This document shows positions 43,430-53,157 of a stretch of DNA of 64,000 nt, piece by piece (the first letter of the stretch is position 1; the number at the start of each line of letters is the position of its first letter). The stretch comes from Allotamlana fucoidanivorans (GTDB taxonomy: Bacteria > Bacteroidota > Bacteroidia > Flavobacteriales > Flavobacteriaceae): the NCBI RefSeq assembly GCF_006265225.1, contig NZ_VDCS01000012.1:1-64000 (forward strand), given 5' to 3'. The notes beneath the pieces are model-generated. The model saw only the letters and a program-made list of their open reading frames with translations, ran no database searches and was not told where the DNA came from. Both the position numbers and the translations under genes were made by a program.

Positions 43430-44287
43430 ATGCAGATAGATCACTATAAAATCAATGGAAACATATCCTTAAAAAAAGTAAACACAAGAGAGGTTATTGA
43501 GGATGCGGAAAAGGAATTAAAATCAGTAAGAAAAAAGTTGGGAAAGCTTCAGGACACCCTATATGCTCATGGAAAGTACGCTGTTTTAATCTGTTTACAA
43601 GGCATGGATACCGCAGGTAAAGACAGTTTGATTCGTGAAGTTTTTAAAGATTTTAACGTCCGAGGGGTTGTGGTTCATAGTTTTAAAGTGCCAACGGAAT
43701 TAGAATTAAAACACGATTATTTATGGCGTCATTATATAGCGCTTCCTGCCCGTGGAAAATTTGGAGTATTTAATAGAACACATTATGAGAATGTATTAGT
43801 AACACGCGTACATCCTGAATATATTTTAGGAGAGCATATTCCAACCATTAACAAGGTTGAAGATGTTAATGAGGCATTTTGGGATCAGCGTTTTGAACAG
43901 ATAAATAATTTTGAAAAACATATCGCTGAAAATGGTACCCTCATTTTTAAATTCTTTTTAAATCTCTCAAAAGAAGAGCAAAAGAATAGGTTATTACGAA
44001 GATTGAATAAAGAAGAAAAGAACTGGAAATTTTCTGCAGGTGATTTAAAAGAACGAAAATTATGGGACAATTATCAAGATTGTTATGAAGATGTTTTGAA
44101 TAGAACATCACAGCCCCATGCTCCTTGGTTTGTTATTCCAGCCGATGATAAACCAACAGCTAGGTATATCGTGGCAAAAATCATCTATGATACACTTAAA
44201 AGCTATTCAAATATCAAGGAACCTGAATTAGATGATGATATTAAAGCGCATATTGAACGTTATAAACAGCAATTGAAAAATGAATAG
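43430..44287 (+). CDS. ppk2: Polyphosphate kinase 2 family protein
   Basis: The 285-aa protein contains the PPK2 domain: Walker A LQGMDTAGKDS (residues 58-66), VVHSFKVPTELELKHDYLWR, the lid region FGVFNRTHYENVLVTRVHPE, and Walker B-like TLIFKFFLNLSKEEQKNRLL. The typical ending WFVIPADDKPTARYIVAKII is present. PPK2 moves phosphate from polyphosphate to nucleoside mono- or diphosphates, regenerating ADP/ATP or GTP. The single-domain length is that of class I/III members; I cannot tell which. The gene stands alone between secreted proteins. Confidence 0.92.
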   Translation: MQIDHYKINGNISLKKVNTREVIEDAEKELKSVRKKLGKLQDTLYAHGKYAVLICLQGMDTAGKDSLIREVFKDFNVRGVVVHSFKVPTELELKHDYLWRHYIALPARGKFGVFNRTHYENVLVTRVHPEYILGEHIPTINKVEDVNEAFWDQRFEQINNFEKHIAENGTLIFKFFLNLSKEEQKNRLLRRLNKEEKNWKFSAGDLKERKLWDNYQDCYEDVLNRTSQPHAPWFVIPADDKPTARYIVAKIIYDTLKSYSNIKEPELDDDIKAHIERYKQQLKNE

Positions 44288-44443
44288 TAGTAACGGTAAA
44301 TATATAACCTATTTGTTTTTTGTAAACTAAAAAGGATTTGCTCATGTGGCATAAACTATCATTGCGGTCTTAACATAAATTTAGGGTTAGATGTTACGGG
44401 CTATTGATAAGATATATTATCTTTCCGCCGAAAAAAATAATTT

Positions 44444-45838
44444 ATGAATAGGATTAAGTTAGTACTTACCTTAATACTATGTCTTTGTGTTTTGCCCATG
44501 AAGGCGCAATCAGATGAAGCGGTTTTAAAAACCATTTATACACAAGCATTAACAAATGGTCATAGTTACGAATGGTTAAATTATTTATCGAATCAGATAG
44601 GGAGTAGGTTATCGGGTTCTTTAGGCGCCTCAAAAGCTGTTACCTATACTAAAGAAACATTTGAACAATTAGGTTTAGATAAGGTTTGGCTTCAACCCGT
44701 TATGGTACCGCGTTGGGTAAGAGGAACTAAAGAATATGCTTTTATTGAAGGGGTGTCTGGAAAAACCACCACGGTAAATATTTGTGCTTTAGGAGGTTCT
44801 GTGGCCACGCCTGCTTTAGGTGTTAAGGCTCAGGTGGTTGAAGTAAAAAGTATGGAAGAGCTTCAAGCGCTAGGCAAAGAAATCGTGCATGGTAAAATCG
44901 TTTTTTTTAACAAACCTTTACCTGCAGAACATATAAATCCTATAGAGGCCTACAACGCATGTGTACATTTGCGCGAACAAGGGGCTACCGAAGCCGCAAA
45001 ATATGGGGCGGTTGGTATTATTGTTCGTTCCTTAACTTTTCGTATGCATGATTTACCACATACAGGTAGTATGACTTATAATGGGTTACCCGATAACGAA
45101 CGAATTCCTGCTGCAGCCATTAGCACTAATGATGCCGAGCTACTCAGCACCATGTTAAAGTTAAATAATAACATTCAATTTTATTTTAAACAGAGTTGCA
45201 AACAGCTTAAGGAGGTTCAATCTTATAATGTTATAGGGGAGATCAAAGGAAGCAAATATCCGAATAAATATATTATTGTTGGGGCACATCTGGACTCTTG
45301 GGATTTAGGAGACGGAGCTCATGATAATGGGGCAGGTGTGGTACAAGCCATGGAGGTTTTACACTTACTAAAGAAATTAGATATTAAGCCCAAGCACAGT
45401 ATTCGGGTGGTGCTATTTATGAATCAGGAAAACGGTTTACGTGGTGCTTCTACCTATGCCGAAGCGGTGAAACAAAACGATGAAAACCATATGTTTGCTA
45501 TTGAAAGTGATACAGGTGGATTCAGCCCTAGAGGATTTAATTTTGATTGTAATGATCAGGCTTATAATCAAATGTTAAGTTGGCAGGGTTTATTTGAGCC
45601 TTATCTTGTGCATTCTTTTGAAAAAAATGAAAGTGAAGCAGATGTAAAACCATTAAAATCAGAGCATAACGTTGTTGCTGGACTGTTTACAGATAATCAG
45701 CGCTATTTTGATTATCATCATGCCAGTAATGATACCTTTGAGACGGTGAACAAACGAGAACTAGAACTAGGAGCAGCAACTATGGCAGCGTTAGTTTATT
45801 TGGTTGATAAATACGGTATAAAGGGCACTAAAAATTAG
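44444..45838 (+). CDS. Secreted M28-family zinc aminopeptidase
   Basis: The 464-aa enzyme has a signal peptide (residues 1-22, ending MKAQ), a PA-like insert near residues 100-220 and a catalytic M28 core. Zinc ligands visible: GAHLDSWD (His282), DGAHDNGAG (Asp294, bridging), the catalytic/ligand Glu pair in NQENGLRG, Asp in IESDTGGF, and HHASNDTFETV near the end. The layout matches glutamate carboxypeptidase/plasma aminopeptidase-like (carboxypeptidase Q) proteins. It should remove N-terminal residues or cleave dipeptides outside the cytoplasm. The DinB-like gene follows after 60 bases. Confidence 0.9.
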   Translation: MNRIKLVLTLILCLCVLPMKAQSDEAVLKTIYTQALTNGHSYEWLNYLSNQIGSRLSGSLGASKAVTYTKETFEQLGLDKVWLQPVMVPRWVRGTKEYAFIEGVSGKTTTVNICALGGSVATPALGVKAQVVEVKSMEELQALGKEIVHGKIVFFNKPLPAEHINPIEAYNACVHLREQGATEAAKYGAVGIIVRSLTFRMHDLPHTGSMTYNGLPDNERIPAAAISTNDAELLSTMLKLNNNIQFYFKQSCKQLKEVQSYNVIGEIKGSKYPNKYIIVGAHLDSWDLGDGAHDNGAGVVQAMEVLHLLKKLDIKPKHSIRVVLFMNQENGLRGASTYAEAVKQNDENHMFAIESDTGGFSPRGFNFDCNDQAYNQMLSWQGLFEPYLVHSFEKNESEADVKPLKSEHNVVAGLFTDNQRYFDYHHASNDTFETVNKRELELGAATMAALVYLVDKYGIKGTKN

Positions 45839-45897
45839 GCAGAGCTTTCTCAATGGCATTGAGGTATATTTAAAGAAAAAGATTTCAAAACAATCTG

Positions 45898-46458
45898 ATG
45901 AAACATATTTTAATGATATTTAGTATACTAACTACTTTAGTAACTATGGGGCAAAATATAGATAACTTACCTTACCACGAAATTCCAGATTACCCAGAAA
46001 CGTATACATCAAGAACAGTGGCAGCAAGAATGATTGATGGTTTAGGATTTAGATACTATTGGGCTACAGAAGGATTAACTAGCAAAGATTTATCGTATAA
46101 GTCTAGTGAGTCGAGCAGAACCAGTGAAGAGGTGCTCAATCATATTTATGAATTGTCAAAGTTCATTAGAAATAGTGTTTTAAGTGATAATAAGGATATG
46201 ACAGAAAAAGAGGAATTGTTTGAATTTGAGGAAAAAAGAAGACAAACTTTGATGAACCTTAAAGTGGTTTCAGAGGCATTAACTGATACAAAAGGCCTTA
46301 TAAAATTAGAAGATACAGAAGTGCCCTTTTGGAATATGATCAACGGCCCTATAGCCGATGCAATTTGGCACTGCGGACAAATAGTAATGCTTAGGCGCGC
46401 TTCTGGAAACCCTTTTAATTCAAAAGTGTCGTTGTTTTCAGGAAAACTGAGAAATTAA
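45898..46458 (+). CDS. Secreted DinB-like four-helix protein
   Basis: The 186-aa protein has a signal peptide (MKHILMIFSILTTLVTMGQ) and a helical body. Residue patterns fit the DinB/YfiT fold: RMIDGLGFRYYWATEGLTSK, LNHIYELSKFIRN (with a His of the metal triad) and ADAIWHCGQIVMLRRASGNP, the family's typical His-containing last helix. Two of the three expected histidines are clear; the third is uncertain. Export of a DinB-fold protein is less common but known in flavobacteria. It may use bound metal for a thiol-dependent reaction. It lies 60 bases after the peptidase and could be co-expressed with it. Confidence 0.75.
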   Translation: MKHILMIFSILTTLVTMGQNIDNLPYHEIPDYPETYTSRTVAARMIDGLGFRYYWATEGLTSKDLSYKSSESSRTSEEVLNHIYELSKFIRNSVLSDNKDMTEKEELFEFEEKRRQTLMNLKVVSEALTDTKGLIKLEDTEVPFWNMINGPIADAIWHCGQIVMLRRASGNPFNSKVSLFSGKLRN

Positions 46459-46711
46459 TATGTTTTTGTTGATACTATTTCAGTGATTAAGGTTAGATAG
46501 TTACGTTTCAAAGGAAGTAAATTCATTCAAAAATAGTCTTTAAACGAAAAAATCAATTAGAAACAAATCTTTTACATGAGATAGTTTGTTAGTATTTAAT
46601 AAATAAAAAAATAAACATTAATTTTAAAACAAAAATACGTTGTATATATCATAAAAAGCTAGATATATTTATCGAAGTTGTTTTAAATGATACAACAATG
46701 GGAATCACTAA

Positions 46712-47854
46712 ATGATTATTGAAAGTTATTTTGAACTGATTTTGTTGATGGGAGGCGTATTGTCTTTTCTCCTAGCCATGTATCTTATTTTTTATCCAAG
46801 TAATTTTTATCCAAATAAAATTTTGGGTGCTTTAGTTTTTTCTTGGTCGGTAACCGTTTTCGTGTTTATTTTACACACCACAGATTTCTATCAACGCTAT
46901 GTTCATTTATATGCTGTGCTAGATGTTTTTACATTAATGTTTTTTCCATTAATGTTCCTCTATTTAAGAAACTACTTGTACCGCGACATAAAGAAACCCA
47001 TGCGGCAACTGTATCATTTTATACCAGCAGTTCTTTACTTATTGGTTTTAACGCCGTTTTTTGCGAAGTCCTCTGATGCAAAACTAGAAATGCTTCAAAA
47101 TGGATTTCCTGTGTGGTATCTTATAGCGCAGTCTGTTTTTAATATTGTAATTATTATTCAAGGGATTTTCTATAGTATATTTTGTTTGAGAACCATTCAC
47201 CGTTTTCAATATTTTAGAAAAAAACATCTTTCAGCATTTCAGTTATCCACATTAGTTTGGTTAAGACTGTTTGTGTTTATAAATATTATATTGTGGACTT
47301 TTGGTACTACAGGTGCTATATTGGAGTTGGCTGGCATTAAATTGTTTTTTAATCTATTTAATGTTTTTTATGCAGGTTTAACCTTATTTACAATTGTTTT
47401 AGGAATTTTTACCACCATGCGACCTGAACTTTTTTCTGAGTCTGAGGATATAAAAAATTTAATACGCACTAGTAAAAATAAACCTAGGTCTATTTCTGAT
47501 CAAAATAATGAAGACTTTGAGGTATTATCGCAATATATTGAAAAGGAAAAACCATATTTAAAGACCGATCTTAAAATGCAGGATTTAGTAGAGTCCACAG
47601 GCATCACTTATAAGCGTATTTCAGAAGTGTTCAATAAAAATTTCAATAAATCCTTTTATGAAGTTATGAATGAGTATCGGTTAGAAGAAGCTAAGCATTT
47701 AATAGCTCAAGGATTTCATCAACATCACACACTAAATTATTTGGCCGAGAAAGCAGGATTCAATTCTAAAACAACATTTAATAGAATTTTTAAAAAATAT
47801 ACCGATCAAACCCCTTCGGATTATATTAAAAATCTAGATGATTCTATCATCTAA
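46712..47854 (+). CDS. Membrane-anchored AraC-family transcriptional regulator
   Basis: The 380-aa protein has six to seven hydrophobic segments in residues 1-235. A linker (ESEDIKNLIRTSKNKPRSIS) follows, then an AraC-type double helix-turn-helix (residues about 270-370): LKMQDLVESTGITYKRISEV, FYEVMNEYRLEEAKHLIAQG and LNYLAEKAGFNSKTTFNRIF, with the terminal KKYTDQTPSDYIK. It is a one-component membrane sensor-regulator. The next genes downstream, 388 bases away on the same strand, form the SusCD/protease locus, whose expression it might control. Direct evidence is lacking. Upstream, a TTG with TATATTTA suggests a promoter. Confidence 0.88.
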   Translation: MIIESYFELILLMGGVLSFLLAMYLIFYPSNFYPNKILGALVFSWSVTVFVFILHTTDFYQRYVHLYAVLDVFTLMFFPLMFLYLRNYLYRDIKKPMRQLYHFIPAVLYLLVLTPFFAKSSDAKLEMLQNGFPVWYLIAQSVFNIVIIIQGIFYSIFCLRTIHRFQYFRKKHLSAFQLSTLVWLRLFVFINIILWTFGTTGAILELAGIKLFFNLFNVFYAGLTLFTIVLGIFTTMRPELFSESEDIKNLIRTSKNKPRSISDQNNEDFEVLSQYIEKEKPYLKTDLKMQDLVESTGITYKRISEVFNKNFNKSFYEVMNEYRLEEAKHLIAQGFHQHHTLNYLAEKAGFNSKTTFNRIFKKYTDQTPSDYIKNLDDSII

Positions 47855-48242
47855 ATTCACCTAATTTTTACTTTTAAAGCGGTTATATTTTTTTTTAATG
47901 GTGCCCTGATATTAGTTTTCAGCAAAACACACTTTATGATTTCATGTTCTGATGAGTAAGAAATATGTTTCTTTTTAACATGTTTATGGCATTAAACGAA
48001 AGCGTTATTAGTTCCTTTATGGAAATATTGGGCGTTTAAAAGGTTTTTAAGTTTTTTGTTTTTAATATGTTGTTTATTAATAAGTTAGAACATGTGTATC
48101 ATTGCATAATATGTGTCAATTCATGCAATGACACCTAAAAACACCTAGTGGGGCTTTAAATTTTAAGTAAATAATTAATTATGCCACAGCGGAAAGCAAT
48201 TTTAACTAACCCTTAAAAAATAATTAACTTAAAATTTAAATT
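47855..48242. other. Regulatory region upstream of the SusCD/protease locus
   Basis: A 388-base A+T-rich stretch with no supported gene. It contains an imperfect inverted repeat at 48094-48134 and no strong TAnnTTTG box that I can see, so transcription of the locus may need an activator. Confidence 0.45.
48094..48134. promoter_or_regulatory. Imperfect inverted repeat, candidate operator of the locus
   Basis: GTGTATCATTGCAT at 48094-48107 and ATGCAATGACAC at 48123-48134 are complementary over 12 positions with a two-base insertion, with a 15-base spacer. It is 109 bases before the first gene of the locus. Confidence 0.4.
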
Positions 48243-49919
48243 ATGAAAATTAAAACTATTTCCTGTTTGGTTCTTGCAGGTATGTTGTCCTTAAATAGTT
48301 GTGTTAAAGGAGACATAGATGAACTTCAAAATCAAATTAACGACTTAAATGAAAAAGTAAATGATTTAGAGTCAACACAACAAGAAGCCTTATTGGCTGC
48401 TATTGCAAAATTAGAAGCAGATTTAGCGGCTTTAAATTCTGAACTGGTTGGAGATTTAGAGTTATTAGAGCAGGAAATTGCAAATAATGCTAATGCTGTT
48501 TATTACGGTAATGTTATAACCGATGAAGATTATGCGGCTTTAACGGCTCAAGGTGCTACCATTATTACAGGTAGAGTTGTTGTAGGTGGTGATGCACACG
48601 TGAGTGCACTTTCAACAATTAAGTTAATTGGTAAAAGTCTTGAAGTTAATGGTGGAACGACCATTACAATGGATGCCTTACAAAGTATTGGTGAAAACTT
48701 AATTATTGAAGGTGTTGAAGCTGATGCTACCGTAAACTTTGCAGTGTTAGCTTCTATTGGTGGAGATTTTGAAGTTGTGGAAAATGCTGGGCTTACTAGT
48801 GTTGTGGCTGATGAATTGGTCTTAATTTCTGGAGCTTTAGCTACCGAAGAAAGTGAAATGTTAGCAACTTTATCTTTAGCAAAGCTTGATCAAGTTGGTG
48901 AATTAAGTATTGATAATTATTATGCCGATGATCCTACCTATATTAATATAGGTGCGCTTTCTAATTTAGATTTATCAGGTACAAATGTTTTAGGTGATGC
49001 TCATTTAAATTATTTGGGTGATGTTGAAGTGGTGTCTTTAGGAGATATTCACGGAAACTTTGATTTTGTTCAAGGTAATGTAGTAAAACTTTCTATTTCA
49101 GGAGAAACGGTAGATGGCAATTTCACACTGTCTTTTAATAAAAGATTAAAAACAGTTGAAACCCCTAATCTTAAATCAATTAATGGAAGTTTAGATATTT
49201 CTGGTAATTCTGATTGGCAGTTGGCAGGAGCCTCTTTAGAAGCATTGCCTAGTTTCCCAGCTTTAGAATTTATTGGAGGAAATGTGACTATTGGAAGTAA
49301 TTCAGATTTAGTTTCTATTGATGCCTTTAATAACGTGACTCAATTAACAGGAGATATTAGTTTATCAGAAAGTGCTAAGATTGAGAGTGTTAATATCTTT
49401 AATGCATTAGTTGAAACAGGAGCAAATCAGTGGTCAAATGCTAATATATACATCAGTTTTCAAACCAATTGGTTTAATGGATTTAATGAATTGCTTGAAG
49501 CTGGAGAAGTAACAATTACTGTTAAAGTACCAAGTGCTGATGACGGTGGAATTGGTATTAGCTCAACATCTTCTGCAAGTGCTTTAGCTGATGTTGCTAA
49601 AATGGAAGGTTTTGCAAAATTAACAGAGTCTACAAACATGCAACTATATTTTAGTGAAGTAACTGAATTTAATGCTTTTGCATCTTATACAAATTTCAAA
49701 AGAACTTACGGAACTGGTTTTAAATTACAAATGCCAGCTGAAGGAATTGGTATGTGCGCCATGGAGCCATTCTTAACCAAAGTAAAAAATGGTGATTTTG
49801 GAACAAAACCAATGGTTTTTGAAGAAATGGCAGAAAACGAATGGGGATGGATGGTGCCTACTGAAGTAGATAAAGATACTGCAGTAGATAGACTTCTTGC
49901 GCCTTGTACTACACCATAA
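48243..49919 (+). CDS. Surface lipoprotein with coiled coil and beta-solenoid-like repeats
   Basis: The 558-aa protein has a lipoprotein signal ending SLNSC (Cys20). A coiled coil (about residues 25-90, LQNQINDLNEKVNDLESTQQ) acts as a stalk. Repeats of about 20-25 residues then carry I-G-G/L-I strand patterns, e.g. LQSIGENLIIEGVEADATVN, LASIGGDFEVVENAGLTSVV, LEFIGGNVTIGSNSDLVSID, resembling receptor-L-domain or leucine-rich solenoids used in surface binding. A C-terminal part (about 470-558) has Cys pairs and acidic segments. It is upstream of susC, so it probably acts as a ligand- or substrate-binding surface protein. I do not recognise a precise family. Confidence 0.75.
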   Translation: MKIKTISCLVLAGMLSLNSCVKGDIDELQNQINDLNEKVNDLESTQQEALLAAIAKLEADLAALNSELVGDLELLEQEIANNANAVYYGNVITDEDYAALTAQGATIITGRVVVGGDAHVSALSTIKLIGKSLEVNGGTTITMDALQSIGENLIIEGVEADATVNFAVLASIGGDFEVVENAGLTSVVADELVLISGALATEESEMLATLSLAKLDQVGELSIDNYYADDPTYINIGALSNLDLSGTNVLGDAHLNYLGDVEVVSLGDIHGNFDFVQGNVVKLSISGETVDGNFTLSFNKRLKTVETPNLKSINGSLDISGNSDWQLAGASLEALPSFPALEFIGGNVTIGSNSDLVSIDAFNNVTQLTGDISLSESAKIESVNIFNALVETGANQWSNANIYISFQTNWFNGFNELLEAGEVTITVKVPSADDGGIGISSTSSASALADVAKMEGFAKLTESTNMQLYFSEVTEFNAFASYTNFKRTYGTGFKLQMPAEGIGMCAMEPFLTKVKNGDFGTKPMVFEEMAENEWGWMVPTEVDKDTAVDRLLAPCTTP

Positions 49920-49956
49920 TTATAATAAATAAGTGATTAATAGTTAATAATGTCTC

Positions 49957-49977
49957 GGCACCCCTTTTTGGGGTGTA
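49957..49977 (+). terminator. G+C-rich hairpin between the lipoprotein gene and susC
   Basis: CACCCC and GGGGTG pair with a TTTTT-rich loop 40 bases after the lipoprotein stop. There is no long T tail, so it may be a processing or attenuation signal that separates expression levels of the two genes. Confidence 0.35.
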
Positions 49978-50060
49978 GGGGTGTTATTACCAAAACCATA
50001 TTAGTTAATCTTAATTAGCTATTTTCCTAAGAAATTAAGATGCTATAATTCAAATAAACA

Positions 50061-53000
50061 ATGAAAAAACTATTAGGCTGCCTAATATTATTCTGCCTTA
50101 TGAGTGTTAACATGACTTACGCTCAATCTATAACGGTAGAGGGCCATGTTAATGATGAAAGTGGGTTACCCTTACCAGGAGTGACCATTGTAGTAGAGGG
50201 AACAAACCAAGGAACTACAACAGATTTTGAAGGTTTTTATACCATTTCAATTCCTAGTGGCGAGGCAAAACTTGTTTTTTCGTATGTTGGAATGCAAACC
50301 CTTACTGAAGCAGTAAATAATAGAACTACTGTTGATGTGGTTTTAAAAGAAAATTTAGAAGAATTAGAATCCGTAATCGTTGTAGCTTACGGTACTTCTA
50401 CAAAAGAAGCGTACACAGGAGCAGCTTCGGTGGTTGATAATGAAATTATTGAAAACCGTCCGGTAAGTTCTTTTGAAAAAGCTTTGCAAGGTACTACACC
50501 AGGGCTTATGGTATCTAGTGCTTCAGGACAACCAGGGGCAGGTTCAACGGTTAGAATCAGAGGTATTGGTTCCTTAAGTGCAAGCAGTGCGCCTTTATTT
50601 GTTCTTGACGGTGTACCCATGTCAGGATCTATTTCAGATATCAATCCCAATGATATTGAGAGTGTAACAGTTCTAAAAGATGCAGCCGCATCATCACTCT
50701 ATGGCTCACGTGCAGCCAACGGTGTTATCTTGATCACCACAAAACAAGGAAAATCAGGCACCACAAAAATTGATTTTACAAGTCAATTAGGTGTTTCAGA
50801 ACGTATTTCAAAAGGGTATGATTTAATGAATTCTACCCAATTTTATGAGCAATCTTGGATGGGACTTTATAACCAAGCCCTTCTTGATGGGCAATCTGTT
50901 ACAGAGGCAAAAGCCTATGCGCATGATGAGGTTGAACAAATAGTAGGTTATAACCCATTTGGGGTAGATAAACCCTTAGATGATAATGGTAAATTAATAC
51001 CAGGAACACAGGTTCGTACCAACACAGATTGGCGCGATGAAGTTTATAAAAACGGGATTATTCAAACTTATAACTTAAATGTTTCAGGAGGTTCAGATAT
51101 TACTAAAGTTTTTATGTCCTTAGGATATTTTAAAGACTCAGGAACAACTATAGGGGCTAACTTTAATAGAATAACTAACAAAATTAATGTATCACATCAA
51201 ATCAATAGTTTTTTAAAAGCAGGGATTAATTCTCATTTATCATATTCAAAAACAAATGCACCGCCAAGTGGAACGGGCGGTGCTAACCCTGTGAGGTCGG
51301 CCGAAATTATTAATGCTGCTTCACCGGTTTATGATGGTTCAGGAAATTTTGAATGGGGTAACAAAGCTATTTTTGATTTTAATCCAGTAGGCTTAGCAGC
51401 TCTTGATAAGTATGAGTACAAAACCAAAAGAGCAGTTGTAAACACGTATTTAGATATTGATATCTCACCATCTTTTAAATTTAGAACAACAGGAGGTATT
51501 GATACGAGTTTAGATGACGGATTAAATTATTATAATCCAGAGCATGGTAATGGGGCAGGTGTAAACGGAAGAAGTTCAGCCTCACATTCTGATAACTTGG
51601 CTTGGAATATTTCTAATATATTAACCTATTCAAAATCATCTGATAAATCTTATTTTGAAGTGTTACTAGGGCATGAAGCCCTTGGCGCTGATTTCTCAGT
51701 GTTATCTGCCGAGGTTACTGATTTTTCTGTGCCAGGTAAACCTGATTTGGTTTGGGGATCTAAACCAGAACAGCCAGGAAGCTTTACGTCTTCTTGGAAT
51801 ATGGTATCTTATTTATCTCAGGTAAAGTACGATTATGATAACCGCTTGTATTTATCAGGAAGTGCGCGTGTTGATGGTAGTTCAAGATTTGGAAAAAACA
51901 ACAAGTATGGTCTATTCTATTCTGTAGGCGCAGGATGGAATATTTCAAAAGAAAACTGGATGCCAGAATGGTCATGGCTTGGTAATGCTAAGTTAAGAGC
52001 TAGTTATGGTACTTCTGGTAATAATAACATTGGTAATTATGCATCTTTGGGGCTTTACGGCAGTGGTGCCAACTATGGTGGTTTCCCAGGATTAACGCCT
52101 GTACAATTATCAAATGCTGATTTAAGCTGGGAAAAGATTGAAAGTTTTAACATTGGTTTAGACCTTAATATCTTCAGAAGATTTGATGCCACTTTCGAAT
52201 TTTATAACAGAAATTCAGATGGTTTGTTGTTTGCTAGACCATTATCGGCTGGTAATGGATTTGGCTCCATTCTGTCTAATCTAGGAGCAATGAAAAATAC
52301 GGGTGTTGAGGCATCATTTAAGTATTTACTAATTGATAATGGCAATTTTAACAGTTCTATTGGCTTTAATATTTCAACCAATACCAACGAGATTTTACAG
52401 TTAACTACAGAAAAAATTGTTTCAGGTACTAAATTACTGGAAGAAGGAAGCAGTATTTATCAATTTTACATGCGTGAATGGGCTGGTGTAAATCCTGATA
52501 ACGGCTTACCAATGTGGTATGTAAATGCCGATTCTGATGATAAAGATGACAATACCATTCCAAACTCAGCATATAATGATCCGTTAGGTTCAGGAAGACA
52601 AGTAACCAGCGAATATAATGATGCCGAAAGAAAACGCTTAGGAAATTCACTGCCAACAGTATTTGGTGGTATTAACTACGATTTAAGTTACAAAAACCTG
52701 TCCCTTAATTTTTACTTGTACTACAGTTTAGGCGGGAAAGTATATAACAGTGACTACGCGGCCAATATGCATGACGGTACCAATACGGGGACAAACTTAG
52801 CCGCTGACGCAGCAAATGCTTGGACACCAAATAATAGGTTTACCAATGTACCAAGATATGTAACCAATAACACTGATCAATCCAATCAAATGTCTTCAAG
52901 ATTTATTGAAGATGCGTCATACTTGAGATTGAAAAATATTAATGTGGCTTATCAATTTCCAGAAAAGTTATGTAAAGCCATTAAGTTGAACAGTTTAAGA

Positions 53001-53138
53001 GCATTTATATCTGCAGAAAACCTTTTAACCTTTACTAAGTTTAAAGGTTTTGACCCAGAAGTAGCCATAAACGGAACAACCAATGGTAGAATCCCTGGTG
53101 TTAAAGTTGTAACCATGGGCTTAAAATTAGAGCTATAG
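50061..53138 (+). CDS. SusC/RagA-family TonB-dependent outer-membrane transporter
   Basis: The 1025-aa protein has a signal peptide (ending MTYAQ). A carboxypeptidase-D-like N-terminal domain (VEGHVNDESGLPLPGVTIVV) is followed by a TonB-box region (LEELESVIVVAYGTSTKEAY) and a plug domain (SFEKALQGTTPGLMVSSASG, VRIRGIGSLSASSAPLFVLD, the GDVPM-like segment GVPMSGSISDINPNDIESV). The large 22-strand barrel ends GVKVVTMGLKLEL. This is the TonB-powered pore of SusCD systems. It pairs with the SusD gene starting about 20 bases later. Substrate class cannot be read from the barrel; the neighbours suggest peptides. Confidence 0.96.
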   Translation: MKKLLGCLILFCLMSVNMTYAQSITVEGHVNDESGLPLPGVTIVVEGTNQGTTTDFEGFYTISIPSGEAKLVFSYVGMQTLTEAVNNRTTVDVVLKENLEELESVIVVAYGTSTKEAYTGAASVVDNEIIENRPVSSFEKALQGTTPGLMVSSASGQPGAGSTVRIRGIGSLSASSAPLFVLDGVPMSGSISDINPNDIESVTVLKDAAASSLYGSRAANGVILITTKQGKSGTTKIDFTSQLGVSERISKGYDLMNSTQFYEQSWMGLYNQALLDGQSVTEAKAYAHDEVEQIVGYNPFGVDKPLDDNGKLIPGTQVRTNTDWRDEVYKNGIIQTYNLNVSGGSDITKVFMSLGYFKDSGTTIGANFNRITNKINVSHQINSFLKAGINSHLSYSKTNAPPSGTGGANPVRSAEIINAASPVYDGSGNFEWGNKAIFDFNPVGLAALDKYEYKTKRAVVNTYLDIDISPSFKFRTTGGIDTSLDDGLNYYNPEHGNGAGVNGRSSASHSDNLAWNISNILTYSKSSDKSYFEVLLGHEALGADFSVLSAEVTDFSVPGKPDLVWGSKPEQPGSFTSSWNMVSYLSQVKYDYDNRLYLSGSARVDGSSRFGKNNKYGLFYSVGAGWNISKENWMPEWSWLGNAKLRASYGTSGNNNIGNYASLGLYGSGANYGGFPGLTPVQLSNADLSWEKIESFNIGLDLNIFRRFDATFEFYNRNSDGLLFARPLSAGNGFGSILSNLGAMKNTGVEASFKYLLIDNGNFNSSIGFNISTNTNEILQLTTEKIVSGTKLLEEGSSIYQFYMREWAGVNPDNGLPMWYVNADSDDKDDNTIPNSAYNDPLGSGRQVTSEYNDAERKRLGNSLPTVFGGINYDLSYKNLSLNFYLYYSLGGKVYNSDYAANMHDGTNTGTNLAADAANAWTPNNRFTNVPRYVTNNTDQSNQMSSRFIEDASYLRLKNINVAYQFPEKLCKAIKLNSLRAFISAENLLTFTKFKGFDPEVAINGTTNGRIPGVKVVTMGLKLEL

Positions 53139-53157
53139 AAAAATGAGATCATATATC

